DNA from: Cordylochernes scorpioides
Taxonomy: Eukaryota > Arthropoda > Arachnida > Pseudoscorpiones > Chernetidae
NCBI GenBank assembly: GCA_030710605.1
Contig: CP092863.1
Span: 111,907,530-111,971,529, forward strand
Reading direction: 5' to 3'
Length of the DNA: 64,000 bases
Part shown: one piece after another, positions 33,135-43,649 of the stretch
Numbering within the stretch: the first letter of the stretch is position 1
How the letters are laid out: every line of letters begins with the position of its first letter
Notes under the pieces: model-generated
What the model was told of the DNA's origin: nothing
The model's database searches: none
What the model saw: the letters and a program-made list of their open reading frames with translations, nothing else
Program-made: the position numbers and the translations under genes

Positions 33135-33234
33135 NNNNNNNNNNNNNNNNNNNNNNNNNNNNNNNNNNNNNNNNNNNNNNNNNNNNNNNNNNNNNNNNNN
33201 NNNNNNNNNNNNNNNNNNNNNNNNNNNNNNNNNN
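33135..33234. other. Assembly gap (100 N)
   Basis: Run of exactly 100 N. Confidence 1.
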
Positions 33235-33539
33235 GATCCTCTTACTATTTTTCTATTGCAGAAAGGTTAGTAGGAAGTTTATTTATTTAAAAATATAAAG
33301 CATTCAGTCCCAATTGGTAGCTTTTGGAACCTATTCCCATATTTACTAACCCTAGCCTTGTTATCGCCTGTAAACACTTTATGCTAGATTAGGGGCAATA
33401 AGCTTAGGGAAATGGTCCTGTGACACCTCCCTATTAATGCAATGTTTTTTCATTTTTTAAATAAAATAACTTCCTACTGTTCTAACTCACAAGAGCATTT
33501 CACAATTGTAATTTGAGAGGGTTTTTTAACACTAAGGCA

Positions 33540-34830
33540 CCTCCATGAACAATATGTATGTAGTCCCAAAGGTCCCATGATGTATGTGGTCCCCAAGATA
33601 CTGCGATGTATGTGGTCCCCAAGGTACTGTGATGTATGTGGTTCCCAAGGTACTGTGATGTATGTGGTCCCCAAGGTACTGTGATGTATCTGGTTCCCAA
33701 GGTACTGTGATGTATCTGGTTCCCAAGGTCCCATAGTGTATGTGGTCCCTAAGGTACTGTGATGTATATGGTCCCCAAGGTACTGTGATGTATGTGGTCC
33801 CAAAGGTCCCATGGTGTATGTGGTCCCCAAGGTCCCATGATGTATGTGGTCCCCAAGGTACTGTGATGTATGTGGTCCCCAAGGTCCCATGATGTATGTG
33901 GTCCCCAAGGTCCCATGATGTATGTGGTCCCCAAGGTCCCATGGTGTATGTGGTCCCCAAGGTACTGTGATGTATGTGGTCCCCAAGGTCCCATGATGTA
34001 TGTGGTCCCCAAGGTCCCATGATGTATGTGGTCCCTAAGGTACTGTGATGTATGTGGTCCCCAAGGTACTGTGATGTATGTGGTCCCCAAGGTCCCATGA
34101 TGTATGTGGTCCCCAAGGTCCCATGATGTATGTGGTCCCTAAGGTACTGTGATGTATGTGGTCCCCAAGGTACTGTGATGTATGTGGTCCCCAAGGTCCC
34201 ATGATGTATGTGGTCCCCAAGGTCCCATGATGTATGTGGTCCCTAAGGTACTGTGATGTATGTGGTCCCCAAGGTACTGTGATGTATATGGTTCCCAAGG
34301 TCCCATGGTGTATGTGGTCCCAAAGGTCCCATGGTGTATGTGGTCCCCAAGGTCCCATGATGTATGTGGTCCCCAAGGTCCCATGGTGTATGTGGTCCCC
34401 AAGGTCCCATGATGTATGTGGTCCCCAAGGTACTGTGATGTATCTGGTTCCCAAGGTCCCATGGTGTATGTGGTCCCCAAGGTACTGTGATGTATGTGGT
34501 CCCCAAGGTCCCATGATGTATGTGGTCCCTAAGGTACTGTGATGTATGTGGTCCCCAAGGTACTGTGATGTATATGGTTCCCAAGGTCCCATGGTGTATG
34601 TGGTCCCAAAGGTCCCATGGTGTATGTGGTCCCCAAGGTCCCATGATGTATGTGGTCCCCAAGGTCCCATGATGTATGTGGTCCCCAAGGTACTGTGATG
34701 TATGTGGTCCCCAAGGTACTGTGATGTATGTGGTCCCCAAGGTACTGTGATGTATGTGGTCCTCAAGGTACTGTGATGTATGTGGTCCCAAAGGTCCCAT
34801 GGTGTATGTGGTTCCCAAAGGTCCCGTGGT
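33540..34830. repeat. 26-bp minisatellite, about 49 units, with higher-order periods of 104 and 286 bp
   Basis: Units are of two main kinds, GATGTATGTGGTCCCCAAGG followed by TCCCAT or by TACTGT. The marker variant CCCTAAGGTACTG recurs at 34033, 34137 and 34241 (104 bp = 4 units). A longer variant series starting at 34241 recurs at 34527 (286 bp = 11 units). Several long open frames on both strands (for example ...HIHHSTLGTTYI...) result only from the 26-bp period lacking stops. It ends about 35 bases before the start of the unknown gene. Confidence 0.97.
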
Positions 34831-34863
34831 ATGTCCAGGAGGTGATGCTGTGGGGGGTCCAGC

Positions 34864-36783
34864 ATGAGGCCCGAGAGTTTGCGCGTGGCGGCGGTCATGC
34901 TCCTACTCCTTGATGAATTTGCGAGGTCCGGGTCACCTCCCCGCTCTTCCCTTCAAACCAACAGACATCCTCCCAGCGTGGCTTCTCGACACCACCCTCG
35001 CAAGTCCTTCTTAGAGGATTACTTCCCAGGCTTCCGGGAGGAGTTGCGCATGGCTCGTGGCCGTACCTCTTCAACCACCTCGCGTAATCAGTTCCTTCTA
35101 GAGCAGGCTGCCCTCTTCAACAAGCTGCTGCAGAACGTGGACTACGGATGCCTCAAGGAGCAAGAGCCTCCCAGCCCAAATACCCCAAAGCCCTTACAAA
35201 AAAAGGCCAAAAAGAAGGTGAATGGTAGCAATAACGATTCTTCACCTCAGAAAGTGAGCAGGTATAAAAATAAAACCCGGGAAATTCTTTTTGATGATGT
35301 TCTCAGTGTATCCTTACTTCCATCTAGGTCAACGGAAGCTTCCAGACGCAGCTATGACGATGAGATTATCACGGAGAAACAGATGCTGGATCTTATTCTG
35401 TTTATCTCCAGTCTCTTTCTTCTTTTCAATGTCTTCTTTATCCTGGGTAAGTGTGGCTGCTACAGGCTGGGAAGGAGGACCAAGGGTAACTACCTGCCTC
35501 TCTGCAGCTGCACTCTGTGTAACCACAACAAGAGCAAGGTGCGCTGTCCGTCCTGCTGTTGTGCTTCTGTCACCGAGCCCTGTGACATCTACTGCTGTGA
35601 GAAGTGTGAGCTCCACTGCAAGTCTCACTGCACCCACACCACCATCAAGCCGGCTCCTCCCAATGGCTTCTTCTCCAGGTTGTTCAGGGAGTTCTCAGGA
35701 AAGAAGGTGGGGGATGTAGCAACCTACCAATGCCCAGCTTGTCCAGGAGAGAGCTCGCCCTGTTCCAACAAAAAAATCAAGAGTAGCATCGTATTAGAAA
35801 CCCCTCCTCCACCAGTAGTCCAGGTACAACCTCCACCTAAAGTGGCTCTCAGCATTAAGGACCCAGGAAGCACTAAGGGAACTTCATCATCTTCGGATCA
35901 GCCCTCCGTAAGAAGTCTATCTCACTTCACCCAGGCTCCAGCAGCTCTGGGAACCCTGCCTCAGTGCACCTGCTACGATGACAGGAAGGACGTAGAAGAT
36001 AAGATCAAGTGTCTCCTGAAGAACGCAGCCAAGGAGTCGTCTAGGGGCAGGATCGCAGCGGAGACTGCCCTGATCAACGTGGTGAACCAGATCTCCAAGT
36101 TCCAGAACACCCGGGGCATGGAGGAAGAGGAAGTAGAGAAGGAGAAGAGGAGGATCTACTGCCTGGTGCAGAAGGCCATGAAGGACATCAAGAACTTCAA
36201 GAGCTGCGACATGTGGGGGGAGGACATCATCATCGACCAGACCATCCACAAGATCATGAACATGTGCTCCTGCAGCCTGGTGAGTCCGTCCACCACCAAC
36301 CGCCAGTTCCTGCAGGACCTGCTCCACAAGGCTGCCTACAACTACACCCATCAGTACGGCAACACAGAGAGCATCCTGGAATCTACTGTAGATGAGATCA
36401 TAAAAAGAAGACTCATCAAGGAAGCTCCGTCGGACTTCTGCGACCCTTCCACCACCGAAGCTCCCCCAGAAGTCAGACTACGGACCTACCTCAAATACCA
36501 AGTGGCCATAGTCCTATGTGCAGAACCCCACCAGAGGGACCACATCATCAAGAAGGCCTACCACAACATCCTGAAGGATGAGCAGTGGGACTCGGAGTCT
36601 GCCCAACGCTGCAGTAGCTCCACGGACTCTCCCAAGCATCCGGTGAAGATTGACCCCACAGGAGCCAAATGGCTACATCTCACTGCCACGGAACCTCAGG
36701 ATGAACGCCCCTACAACTCAACAGATAGCTCAGAACTCGAGATGTCCAAAAGTATTTCCCTACAGCCAACAAGGCCAAAGTGA
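34864..36783 (+). CDS. Unrecognised single-pass membrane protein with cysteine-rich cluster, 639 aa
   Basis: I do not recognise this gene. The frame is open for 639 codons in GC-richer sequence than its surroundings, which with its internal structure argues that it is real. Visible parts: N-terminal region rich in S, P and R (1-135); a hydrophobic stretch at about 173-194 (QMLDLILFISSLFLLFNVFF), a likely membrane span or anchor; a dense cysteine cluster at 197-256 (CSCTLC, CPSCCC, CCEKCELHC, CKSHC) that could bind zinc or be acylated; a second C-x2-C pair at 290-300; a proline-rich linker (313-326); and a charged, probably helical region (370-520). The first ATG lies only about 35 bases after a 26-bp minisatellite, so the true start or an upstream exon is uncertain. 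A possible 66-base in-frame intron is at 35262-35327. An A10 run follows the stop by about 40 bases. Confidence 0.75.
   Translation: MRPESLRVAAVMLLLLDEFARSGSPPRSSLQTNRHPPSVASRHHPRKSFLEDYFPGFREELRMARGRTSSTTSRNQFLLEQAALFNKLLQNVDYGCLKEQEPPSPNTPKPLQKKAKKKVNGSNNDSSPQKVSRYKNKTREILFDDVLSVSLLPSRSTEASRRSYDDEIITEKQMLDLILFISSLFLLFNVFFILGKCGCYRLGRRTKGNYLPLCSCTLCNHNKSKVRCPSCCCASVTEPCDIYCCEKCELHCKSHCTHTTIKPAPPNGFFSRLFREFSGKKVGDVATYQCPACPGESSPCSNKKIKSSIVLETPPPPVVQVQPPPKVALSIKDPGSTKGTSSSSDQPSVRSLSHFTQAPAALGTLPQCTCYDDRKDVEDKIKCLLKNAAKESSRGRIAAETALINVVNQISKFQNTRGMEEEEVEKEKRRIYCLVQKAMKDIKNFKSCDMWGEDIIIDQTIHKIMNMCSCSLVSPSTTNRQFLQDLLHKAAYNYTHQYGNTESILESTVDEIIKRRLIKEAPSDFCDPSTTEAPPEVRLRTYLKYQVAIVLCAEPHQRDHIIKKAYHNILKDEQWDSESAQRCSSSTDSPKHPVKIDPTGAKWLHLTATEPQDERPYNSTDSSELEMSKSISLQPTRPK
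35262..35327 (+). other. Possible short in-frame intron in the unknown gene
   Basis: The 66 bases run CAG|GTATAA ... CCATCTAG|GTCAAC, are AT-richer than the flanks and have a pyrimidine-rich end. Removal keeps the frame (66 = 22 codons) and there is no stop inside, so splicing or retention would both give a full protein. A nearby donor GTGAGC at 35254 would give a 74-base intron and a frame break, so the 66-base form is the plausible one. Confidence 0.5.
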
Positions 36784-36866
36784 GAATCAAGATTTAAGTT
36801 TTTTTTTTCCCATTGTCGTCAAAAAAAAAAGGTAGGTTATCTTTATATTAGTATAGTTATTACAGT

Positions 36867-36935
36867 ATAACTTCCCTGTAAAGGACAACACCTAGTTGCA
36901 GAGCCAGAGGTGTCCTCTTACTGGAGAGTTGCTAT
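36867..36935. mobile_element. MITE fragment, same family
   Basis: CAGTATAACTTCCCTGTAAA to CTCTTACTGGAGAGTTGCT. Confidence 0.65.
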
Positions 36936-36944
36936 GAGAATAAA

Positions 36945-37048
36945 ATGATTTTTTTTTTATTCTTTTGGCTGATGATGGTAATGTTGCCGAAATGTCACAC
37001 ACTATAAAATTTTTTGGATTAGGTCTTATTTTCTTGTATCTATGAGTG
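36945..37048 (+). repeat. Half palindromic repeat with shortened stem II
   Basis: Core 36969-36992: CTGATGA-T-GGTAA-TG-TTGCC-GAAA; the stem is 5 bp rather than 7 but still paired. Confidence 0.8.
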
Positions 37049-37259
37049 GAGTTAAGAAAGAAGACATATAAAGCTGGATGTATACCCAACCCTACCCAAA
37101 AATCTAATGGACCCCACGTCAAATGAACCCTCATTTTAATACCTCCAGATACCTTCCTACCTTAGGGTGAAGTACAGTGTCGTGAGCCCTGAGCCGCTAT
37201 GGTAACCATTAAGGCCTACAGGGAACTCTGAAATGTGGCTGACTAAAGGGGCAATGGCA

Positions 37260-37490
37260 CCCCCCCATTCCATGGAGCAAAGGCACCTTTGTTGGCCAGT
37301 ATTATGATCAGGGTGCACAGACTGATCTGATCTGTTCCATGGACAAGACACCACTTCAGTTGGCCAGTATTGTGATCAGGGTGCACGGACCGATCTGATC
37401 TGTTCCATGGACAAGACACCACCTCAGTTGGCCGGTATTGTGATCAGGGTGCACGGACCGATCTGCTCTATGGACAAGACACCACCACCT
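37260..37490. repeat. Tandem repeat, 68-bp unit, about 3.3 copies
   Basis: TTCCATGGACAAGACACCAC at 37335 and 37403, with a diverged start at 37268 and a shortened last unit at 37466. The sequence before it (37170-37260) matches 22030-22130. Confidence 0.85.
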
Positions 37491-37739
37491 TCCTACCATA
37501 CCAATATGTGTTTTATGGTTCCATTTAGTATATGCGTGGTTGTGTGCCAGGACAGGACCAGTGTTGGGTTGCTGGATCTGCGTACCGCCGCAAGAACCTG
37601 ACTCGATCCGACGCCACTCCACTACCTCCTCCTTCTCACATGTGGCGCAATCCAAATTCTGCCAAATAAAGGCTTTTAGCTACTTCCTTCCACACAGTGA
37701 AGTGTCATATATTTTGGTGGTTTGGGGAGTCCTTCTTCC

Positions 37740-38072
37740 CCATTGTCATCCTAAGGGAACAGCAGTCCCTGATTTCCAGACTTTTAAGTCTAGTCATCTA
37801 CGGATAATGATCTTCCAGATTAATTGCAAGGTTTTCCAAACATGTATCAGATCCAATTGGATTAGGTCTTATTTTCTTGTATTATAATCTATAATCCAAA
37901 TTGTGCTTTATCAATGTATCAGATCTTAATCTTAACCTACAAACCAAACTACATCATTGACAATATTGGCTCATCCATTGATGAGCTCTACTCATCCCCA
38001 GCCACAGAAACCACTAACAAACTCTACGGGCTTGGAATCTTTATAGGATTGAGTAGAGATAAAAAAAGAAGA
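37740..38072 (+). repeat. LINE family b 3' end with C-terminal coding remnant
   Basis: Contains CTCATCCATTGATGAGCTCT and ACTCATCCCCAGC (peptide SSIDELYSSP in intact copies) and ends GATTGAGTAGAGATAAAAAA AGAAG. A palindromic-repeat end (37857-37915) interrupts it. Confidence 0.75.
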
Positions 38073-38227
38073 TAAAGATGTTTGAGGGATGTTCCAGTAT
38101 TGCACATGCAACTTCTTCAGGCATCAACTTTGATTTAATTATATAAAAACTGGTTATGACTAAACAAAAGGTAAAACAAGACTAAATTCTAATTATTAAA
38201 CATTTTTTAATGTTTTCGTAACTTCTT

Positions 38228-38545
38228 TTTTTTTTGCTTATCCCTAGCACACATGGTACAGACCATGATAATCATGGAAGGTAGAAGTAGGCGACTGCTT
38301 TTTTACTGTAAGTGCACCACATGTCTACACATGCGAAAAGCAGTTCGACTTTGCACTTACAAATGTGCCAGAGCCACGTTTGGTTACATGCACTCGCTGG
38401 TGCGGTTAGACTTTTGCAAGAATCGGGGGCCATTGGAGCATTTCTTTTATTAAATCAGAAAAAAGTGCTCAATGCAAGAATCGAACCCAGGTCGTAGTGG
38501 CTGAAAACCAACGGTTTAGACCATCCTTCCACTGACCCCCTGGTA
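38228..38545 (-). repeat. tRNA-derived SINE, full length
   Basis: TTTGCTTATCCCTAGCACAC to AGACCATCCTTCCACTGACC. Confidence 0.9.
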
Positions 38546-38989
38546 ACTTCATTGTTACCCTCAATAGACAAAATACTGAATTAAAGAAGCATTCACATTC
38601 AAAAGAATACAATTCTACAATTTTCTACAATTGCTACAATTAACAGAATGGAAGAAAGAAGAAATATCAATGGTATTTATAGATATGCTTTTAATTATAT
38701 CTAAACTTTTTTTCCCCACTTCTAATTCTAAAAAAAAAAAAGTATTTTAGGGTTCTTTTAAAATTATTTTTTCTTTTCTTATCAGTTATCTGGATTGCAC
38801 AACTAATAACTACACAACAATATAAAAACCATGTTGTGATTAACCTTTCATTATTAAGGAGAAACAATTTATCCTTATCCTTATTCCCACTTTGCAGTAA
38901 GTGGCCATACTAAGATCAATGTGTTTTTCAGCAGAATTGTTCAAATAGAGAACCCAACATTCCTCTTTTTGTGAATGACTGATAATGAT

Positions 38990-39312
38990 CTTCTTCTTTC
39001 TTATCTCCACTCAATCATTCATGACTGGGTGAAGTAGGATGCGTGTGCCTTTGTCATTAAGACTGGGAGCACTACTCAGTGGCAGGCCGACTAAGCTCCA
39101 AAAGAAATGGCCGCCTCTGACATGAGGAACAGACGCCATGCGCAGCTGCTCCTAATATGGAGTACAGACTCATCCTGTATCCCTGGATTAGGAGCCCTTA
39201 CAGGGTACTATCAACCGGGCCAGCTGAGCCCAGGTTTGTTAGCGAGCTTGTTACTACTCCCCCTCCTCCTTTTTTATCCGGGCTTGGGACCGGCAAAGGT
39301 GGAGTTACTGAG
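38990..39312 (-). repeat. LINE family b 3' end
   Basis: Starts CTTCTTTCTTATCTCCACTC (reverse tail), continues CACTACTCAGTGGCAGGCCG and ends AAAGGTGGAGTT. Confidence 0.87.
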
Positions 39313-39449
39313 AGTGATGAAACCATTGAACACATTCTTTTTGATTACAAGGATCTGAGTGAATACAGAAAAACCCTTTTATCAGGAATTATTCAAGAAT
39401 TGAAACATCCTCCGGTCACACTGTAAAACACTAATGTTTATTTCTAATA

Positions 39450-39672
39450 CAAGGTAATAAGACCTAATCCAAATAATTTAATAATATGTGATGTTTTGGC
39501 AACAGCATTGTTACCATCATCAGACAAAAGAATAAAATATATTTTATTTTTTATAGCTTTTATTCTTTTGTCTGAGGATGTTAACAAAGCTGTTACCGAA
39601 ACGTCACATACTATTAATTTATATGGATTAGGTCTTATTTTCTTGTATCTATAATCCAAATTGTGGTTTATC
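39450..39672. repeat. Palindromic repeat
   Basis: Plus core 39572-39601 CTGAGGA...TGTTACC-GAAA with one stem mismatch; minus core about 39494-39522 with CAAAA in place of GAAA. Confidence 0.83.
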
Positions 39673-39689
39673 ATACTTAATTCTAGAAA

Positions 39690-40058
39690 AACTCCACCTT
39701 TGCCGGTCCCAAGCCCGGATGAAAAAAAAGGAGGGGGAGCAGTAACAAGCTCGCTAAAAAACCTGGGCTCAGCTGGCCCGGCTGATAGTACCCTGTAAGG
39801 GCTCCTAATCCAGGGATACAGGATGAGCAGCGTTTGTACTCCATGTTAGGAGCAGCTGCACATGGTGTCAGAGGTGGCCATTTCTTTCGGAGCTAAGTCG
39901 GCCTGCCACTGAGTAGTGCTCCCAGTCTTAATGACAAAGGCAGAAGCATTCTACTTTACCCAGTCAGGATGGTTGTCAACAGACACCATCAAGAGTTTCA
40001 AGCTTTACAAGCTTGACACCCTAATATGATTGAGTGGAGATAAGAAAGAAGAAGAGAA
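39690..40058 (+). repeat. LINE family b 3' end
   Basis: ACTCCACCTTTGCCGGTCCC to GAGTGGAGATAAGAAAGAAG. With 38990-39312 it forms an inverted pair around a palindromic repeat. Confidence 0.87.
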
Positions 40059-40247
40059 TTCTAGAACATTCAAAGCAACCCTCAGTTTCCTGAAGTCATC
40101 AAACAGGTGCTAAATCCTAGCCTCAGAATAAAAAAGTGAAGAAGTTTCAATTGTATCCAACTTGTACCGAAACCTAGCTACCCCCAGTTAATAGGATTCT
40201 GTCCATCATCTGTATCTTGCACCATATAGAACAGCCATGTAACATCT

Positions 40248-40828
40248 GTCATAATATTCGGAAATATATAAATAAAATGGCCTGTGTGGGAGTACAAGGG
40301 AAGATCTTCTTCTTTCTTATCTCCACACTAGGTGAAGTAGAATGCATCTACCTTTGTCATTAAGACTGGGAGCACTACTCAGTGGCAGGCCACTGACTTA
40401 GCTCCAAAATAAATGGCAGCCTCTGACATGAGGAACAGACACCATGTGCAGCTGCTCCTAACATGGAGTACAAACGCTGCTCATCCTGTATCCCTGGATT
40501 AGGAGCCCTTACAGGGTACTATCAATCCAAGGGAAGATAGCCGGGTTAAAACAACCCCCTTGGTAAACAAGTGTCTTCATTCTTCCCTAGGGGATTTATC
40601 TTACTTAAATCTGTTTAAAAGCGGCTAGACGGGATGATCAAGGGACAGTTCTGACCGAGGTGACACCAGTTGTTCTAGGTGTTGTTCTTCTATCTTTCCT
40701 CCCCGATCTATTTCCTCACGGGGCCTCAGGATCCTATGTGTCCCCCATCACTCAACCACCACGACTGATTCTAACCAACATGCCACACTACAGTTATCCT
40801 ACAGTATAAACTACATTACAACATATAT
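40248..40828 (+). repeat. LTR-like dispersed repeat with LINE insertion
   Basis: Same as 1745-2101 but opened at 40306-40527 by LINE family b. Begins TGTCATAATATTCGG and ends AACTACATTACAACA. Confidence 0.72.
40306..40527 (-). mobile_element. LINE family b insertion with 11-bp target duplication, nested in an LTR-like repeat
   Basis: CAAGGGAAGAT at 40295-40305 is repeated at 40528-40538. The insert starts CTTCTTCTTTCTTATCTCCA and ends at GGGTACTATCAAT. Comparison with the uninterrupted copy at 1745-2101 confirms the empty site. Confidence 0.88.
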
Positions 40829-41079
40829 AAAACAATATAATGTGGCTTATGATTGTAGAACGACGTTTGACAATTTTACTGCAAATGTTTCTTTTGAACG
40901 AAAAATGTATTTTAAGGAGAAATAACGAATATTTCTATCCTTAGAGATGAAGTATGAAAGGATGAATTGTGAAAAGTAATAATAAATGGAAAAATAAAGT
41001 GTCCAGGGATGGGAATCGAACCCACAGTGTTCCGCTTACTGGGCAAATGCCATGTCCCCTGTATAATGCATGAAGGAAC

Positions 41080-41365
41080 GTGTGGTCACTGGACATGTAT
41101 CAGACCTGGAGACTGTTGGGTTCGGTACTGCCTGGAGTATAGGAGATACATCAATGCTTCCTTCCTGTGGTGAATCTGTATAAGACCGGTGGTCTTAATA
41201 AAGCTGTATGTGTGTGTAAACACTTTCTGTGGCCACTGGACATGTGTCGGACCTGGAGGCTGTTGTTGGGTTCTGTGCTTCCTGGAGTATAGGAACTCTA
41301 TCTATGCTTCCTTCCTGTTGTGAATCTGTATTAAGACCTGTGGTCTTAATAAATCTTTGTATCAT
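41080..41365 (+). repeat. Two tandem LINE-type 3' ends with AATAAA and TG tail
   Basis: Two copies about 143 bases apart of CACTGGACATGT(A/G)TC to GGTCTTAATAAA, the first followed by TGTATGTGTGTGTAAA. The same style of 3' end (AATAAA then TG repeats) is seen at 31912-32373. Confidence 0.72.
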
Positions 41366-41454
41366 AAACCCTAGTAGATAGTTTGAGTAAGACGTGGTAA
41401 CATGTAGAGTTCGTATAAAGCGAATGGTGTACGTGGGAGAAATAAATTATTGTC

Positions 41455-41730
41455 TAATTCAGCACTTTTGTCTAAAGATGGTAACAACGCTGTTACCGAA
41501 ACGTCACACACTATTTATTTATTTGTATTTGGTTTTATTACCTTGTGTTTATAATGTAGAGTTTGTATAAAGTGCATGGTGTACGTGGAAAAGATACTTG
41601 TTGTCTCATTTAAGTACTTTTGTCAGATGATGGTAACAATTCTGTTACTAAATCATCACAAACATTTCATTAATTTGAATTCAGTCTTGTTACCATTTGT
41701 TTCTGATCTTTAATCCAAATTATATATTAT
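41455..41730. repeat. Two half palindromic repeats
   Basis: 41472-41501 has CTAAAGA (one change) with a perfect stem II and GAAA. 41612-41660 is degraded. Confidence 0.78.
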
Positions 41731-41734
41731 CATT

Positions 41735-41962
41735 AAACACAAGGTAATAAGACCAAATCCAAATATATAAATAGTGTGTGACGCTTCGGTAACAGCGTTG
41801 TTACCATCTTCAGACAAAAGTACTGAATATAAATAGTGTGTGACGTCTCGATAACAGCGTTGTTACCGAAACGTCACACACTATTTATTTATTTGGATTT
41901 GGTCCTTTTACCTTGTGTTAATAATCTATAATCCAAATTGTGCCTTATCATATCTTATCATT
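41735..41962. repeat. Palindromic repeat
   Basis: Minus core about 41784-41812 with GAAG in place of GAAA; a second, collapsed palindrome lies at 41835-41885. Confidence 0.8.
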
Positions 41963-41963
41963 A

Positions 41964-42228
41964 TAATACAATATAATGCGGCTTACGATTGTAGAACGAA
42001 ATTTGACAACTATACAGCAAATGTTTCTTTTGAACGAAAAGTCGAAATTTATTTTAAGGAGAAATAACGATTATTTCTAACCTTAAGGATGAAGTATGAT
42101 AGGATTAATTGTGAAGAGTAATGAGATAAACGGAAATCGTTATTTCTCCTTAAAATAAATTTCAATTTTTCGTTCAAAAGAAACATTTGCGGTATAGTTG
42201 TCAAATTTCATTCTACATAACTTATCAT
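41964..42228. repeat. Fold-back repeat, about 100-bp arms
   Basis: AATGTTTCTTTTGAACGAAA and TTTATTTTAAGGAGAAATAA on the left recur inverted at 42130-42200. A single arm is also at 40840-40990. Confidence 0.85.
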
Positions 42229-42503
42229 TGTTATGACCAAGTTTTTTTTTTACTTTACTTTCTGTAATATAGTTGTAAGTTTTCATGAGACATTTTTTTA
42301 CTGATTTGCTTCCAGGACATAGGTAGATTTTTATATGCGTTTTCTATCTTTTTTGACCATTACTTAGAAATTTGGGATAGAACATTTTTTATTCTCTGAG
42401 ACACTTCAATGTTTAGGTTACTGGCTAGTGGTCATTACAAGGGCAATTTAATATTTTTGCAATTTTTCTTAATGAATTTACAGTTTCCAAACAAGACCTA
42501 AGG

Positions 42504-42821
42504 GGGTCGGTGGAAGGATGGTCTAAACCGTTAGTTTTCAACCGCTACGACCTGGGTTCGATCCCCACATTGGACACTTTTTTTCATAAAAAAAAAAAAA
42601 AGCTCTAATGGCCCCCGATTCTTGCAAAAGTCCAGCCCCACCAGCGAGTGCAAGTAACCAAACGGGGCTCTGGCACATTTGTAAGTGCAAAGTCTAACTG
42701 CTTTTCACATGTGTAGACATGTGGTGCACTTACAGTAAAAGCAGTCACCTACTTCTACCCACCATGATTATCATGGCCTGTATCACGTGTACTAGGGATA
42801 AGCAAAAAAAAAAAAAAAAAG
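42504..42821 (+). repeat. tRNA-derived SINE, full length with A17 tail
   Basis: AAGGGGGTCGGTGGAAGGAT to GGGATAAGC plus A-run; one of the best-kept copies. Confidence 0.92.
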
Positions 42822-42995
42822 ACCTTTCCACAATACACCATCTACAGAACCGAAGAAACCTCACCAGACCACCTCTTGGAATGTATGGAAGTCTCAAGAC
42901 AGGTCCTGTATTCCAACCATACCAAGATTGTTAATCGAATCCATGAATTTAGTCTTCATGACCTTGTAGAACTATACAATTGAATGATAATTAAG
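42822..42995 (+). repeat. LINE C-terminus remnant (third lineage)
   Basis: In frame: QYTIYRTEETSPDHLLECME, then KIVNRIHEFSLHDLVELYN and a stop. Directly follows the poly-A tail of the SINE at 42504-42821. Confidence 0.7.
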
Positions 42996-43109
42996 AAAAG
43001 GAGTTTTAACATTATTTTTATTTAGGTGTTAGGTTCACACAACACACTTGCAATAATTTATTTTAGCCACAAACACAATGTCCCTGTATTAACTGGAGTT
43101 TGGGGAATT

Positions 43110-43447
43110 ATCTTTTTTCTTATTTCAACTCAATCAAGCTTGTAGAGCTTGAGACTTGACAACCATCATGTCTGGGTGAAGTAGAATGTGTCTGCCTTCG
43201 TCATTAAGACTGGGAGTACTACTCAGTGGCAGGCCAACTTAACTCCAAAAGAAATAGCCGCCTCTAACATGAGGAACAGACATGTGCAGCCGCTCCCAAC
43301 ATGGAGTACAAATGCTGCTCATCCTGGATCAGGAGCCCTTACAGGGTACTATCAGCCGGGCCAGCTGAGCCCAGGTTTGTTAGTGAGCTTGTTACTGCTC
43401 CCCCTCCTCCTTTTTTCATCCAGGCTTGGGACTGGCAAAGGCGGACC
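43110..43447 (-). repeat. LINE family b 3' end
   Basis: Reverse tail TTTCTTATTTCAACTCAATC, then CACTCAGTGGCAGGCC-like text and ACTGGCAAAGGCGGA. Confidence 0.82.
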
Positions 43448-43454
43448 TCAATTT

Positions 43455-43517
43455 TCTTCTCAAGCTCAACAAGCTTGATACCCTAATATGATTGAGTGGA
43501 GATAAGAAAGAAGATCT
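43455..43517 (+). repeat. LINE family b tail fragment
   Basis: AACAAGCTTGATACCCTAAT, ATGATTGAGTGGAGATAAGA AAGAAG; opposite in strand to its neighbour 43110-43447. Confidence 0.8.
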
Positions 43518-43649
43518 TTTATGTTCTTTATATACCCTAATAAAACTAAAGTTTACATGTAAATGTTTCTCTGATAATTGCGCTAACAATATTGTCATTA
43601 AAAATCACTATTATCTTTATTTTTATAAAATAACCATTGGTTTCTAACA

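Noticed and set aside
33135-33234. Runs of N as possible biological boundaries
   Set aside because: Exactly 100 N each, the usual placeholder for an unsized assembly gap.
33474-34898. Long minus-strand open frames rich in HIHHSTLGTTY
   Set aside because: They are read-through of the 26-bp minisatellite, which has no stop in several frames. No coding signal beyond the period.
35291-35719. Second plus-strand frame of 142 codons inside the unknown gene
   Set aside because: Shifted shadow of the 639-codon frame. Use of GTAAGT at 35447 with CAG at 35507 would switch into it, but would destroy the cysteine cluster.
39107-39426. Open frames with TGYYQPGQLSPG, also at 13, 43188 and 58634
   Set aside because: Antisense reading of the LINE family b 3' unit, repeated at every copy.
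41005-41060. Possible tRNA gene (GGGAATCGAACCC)
   Set aside because: Only a B-box-like stretch; no cloverleaf can be built. More likely a SINE-type remnant.
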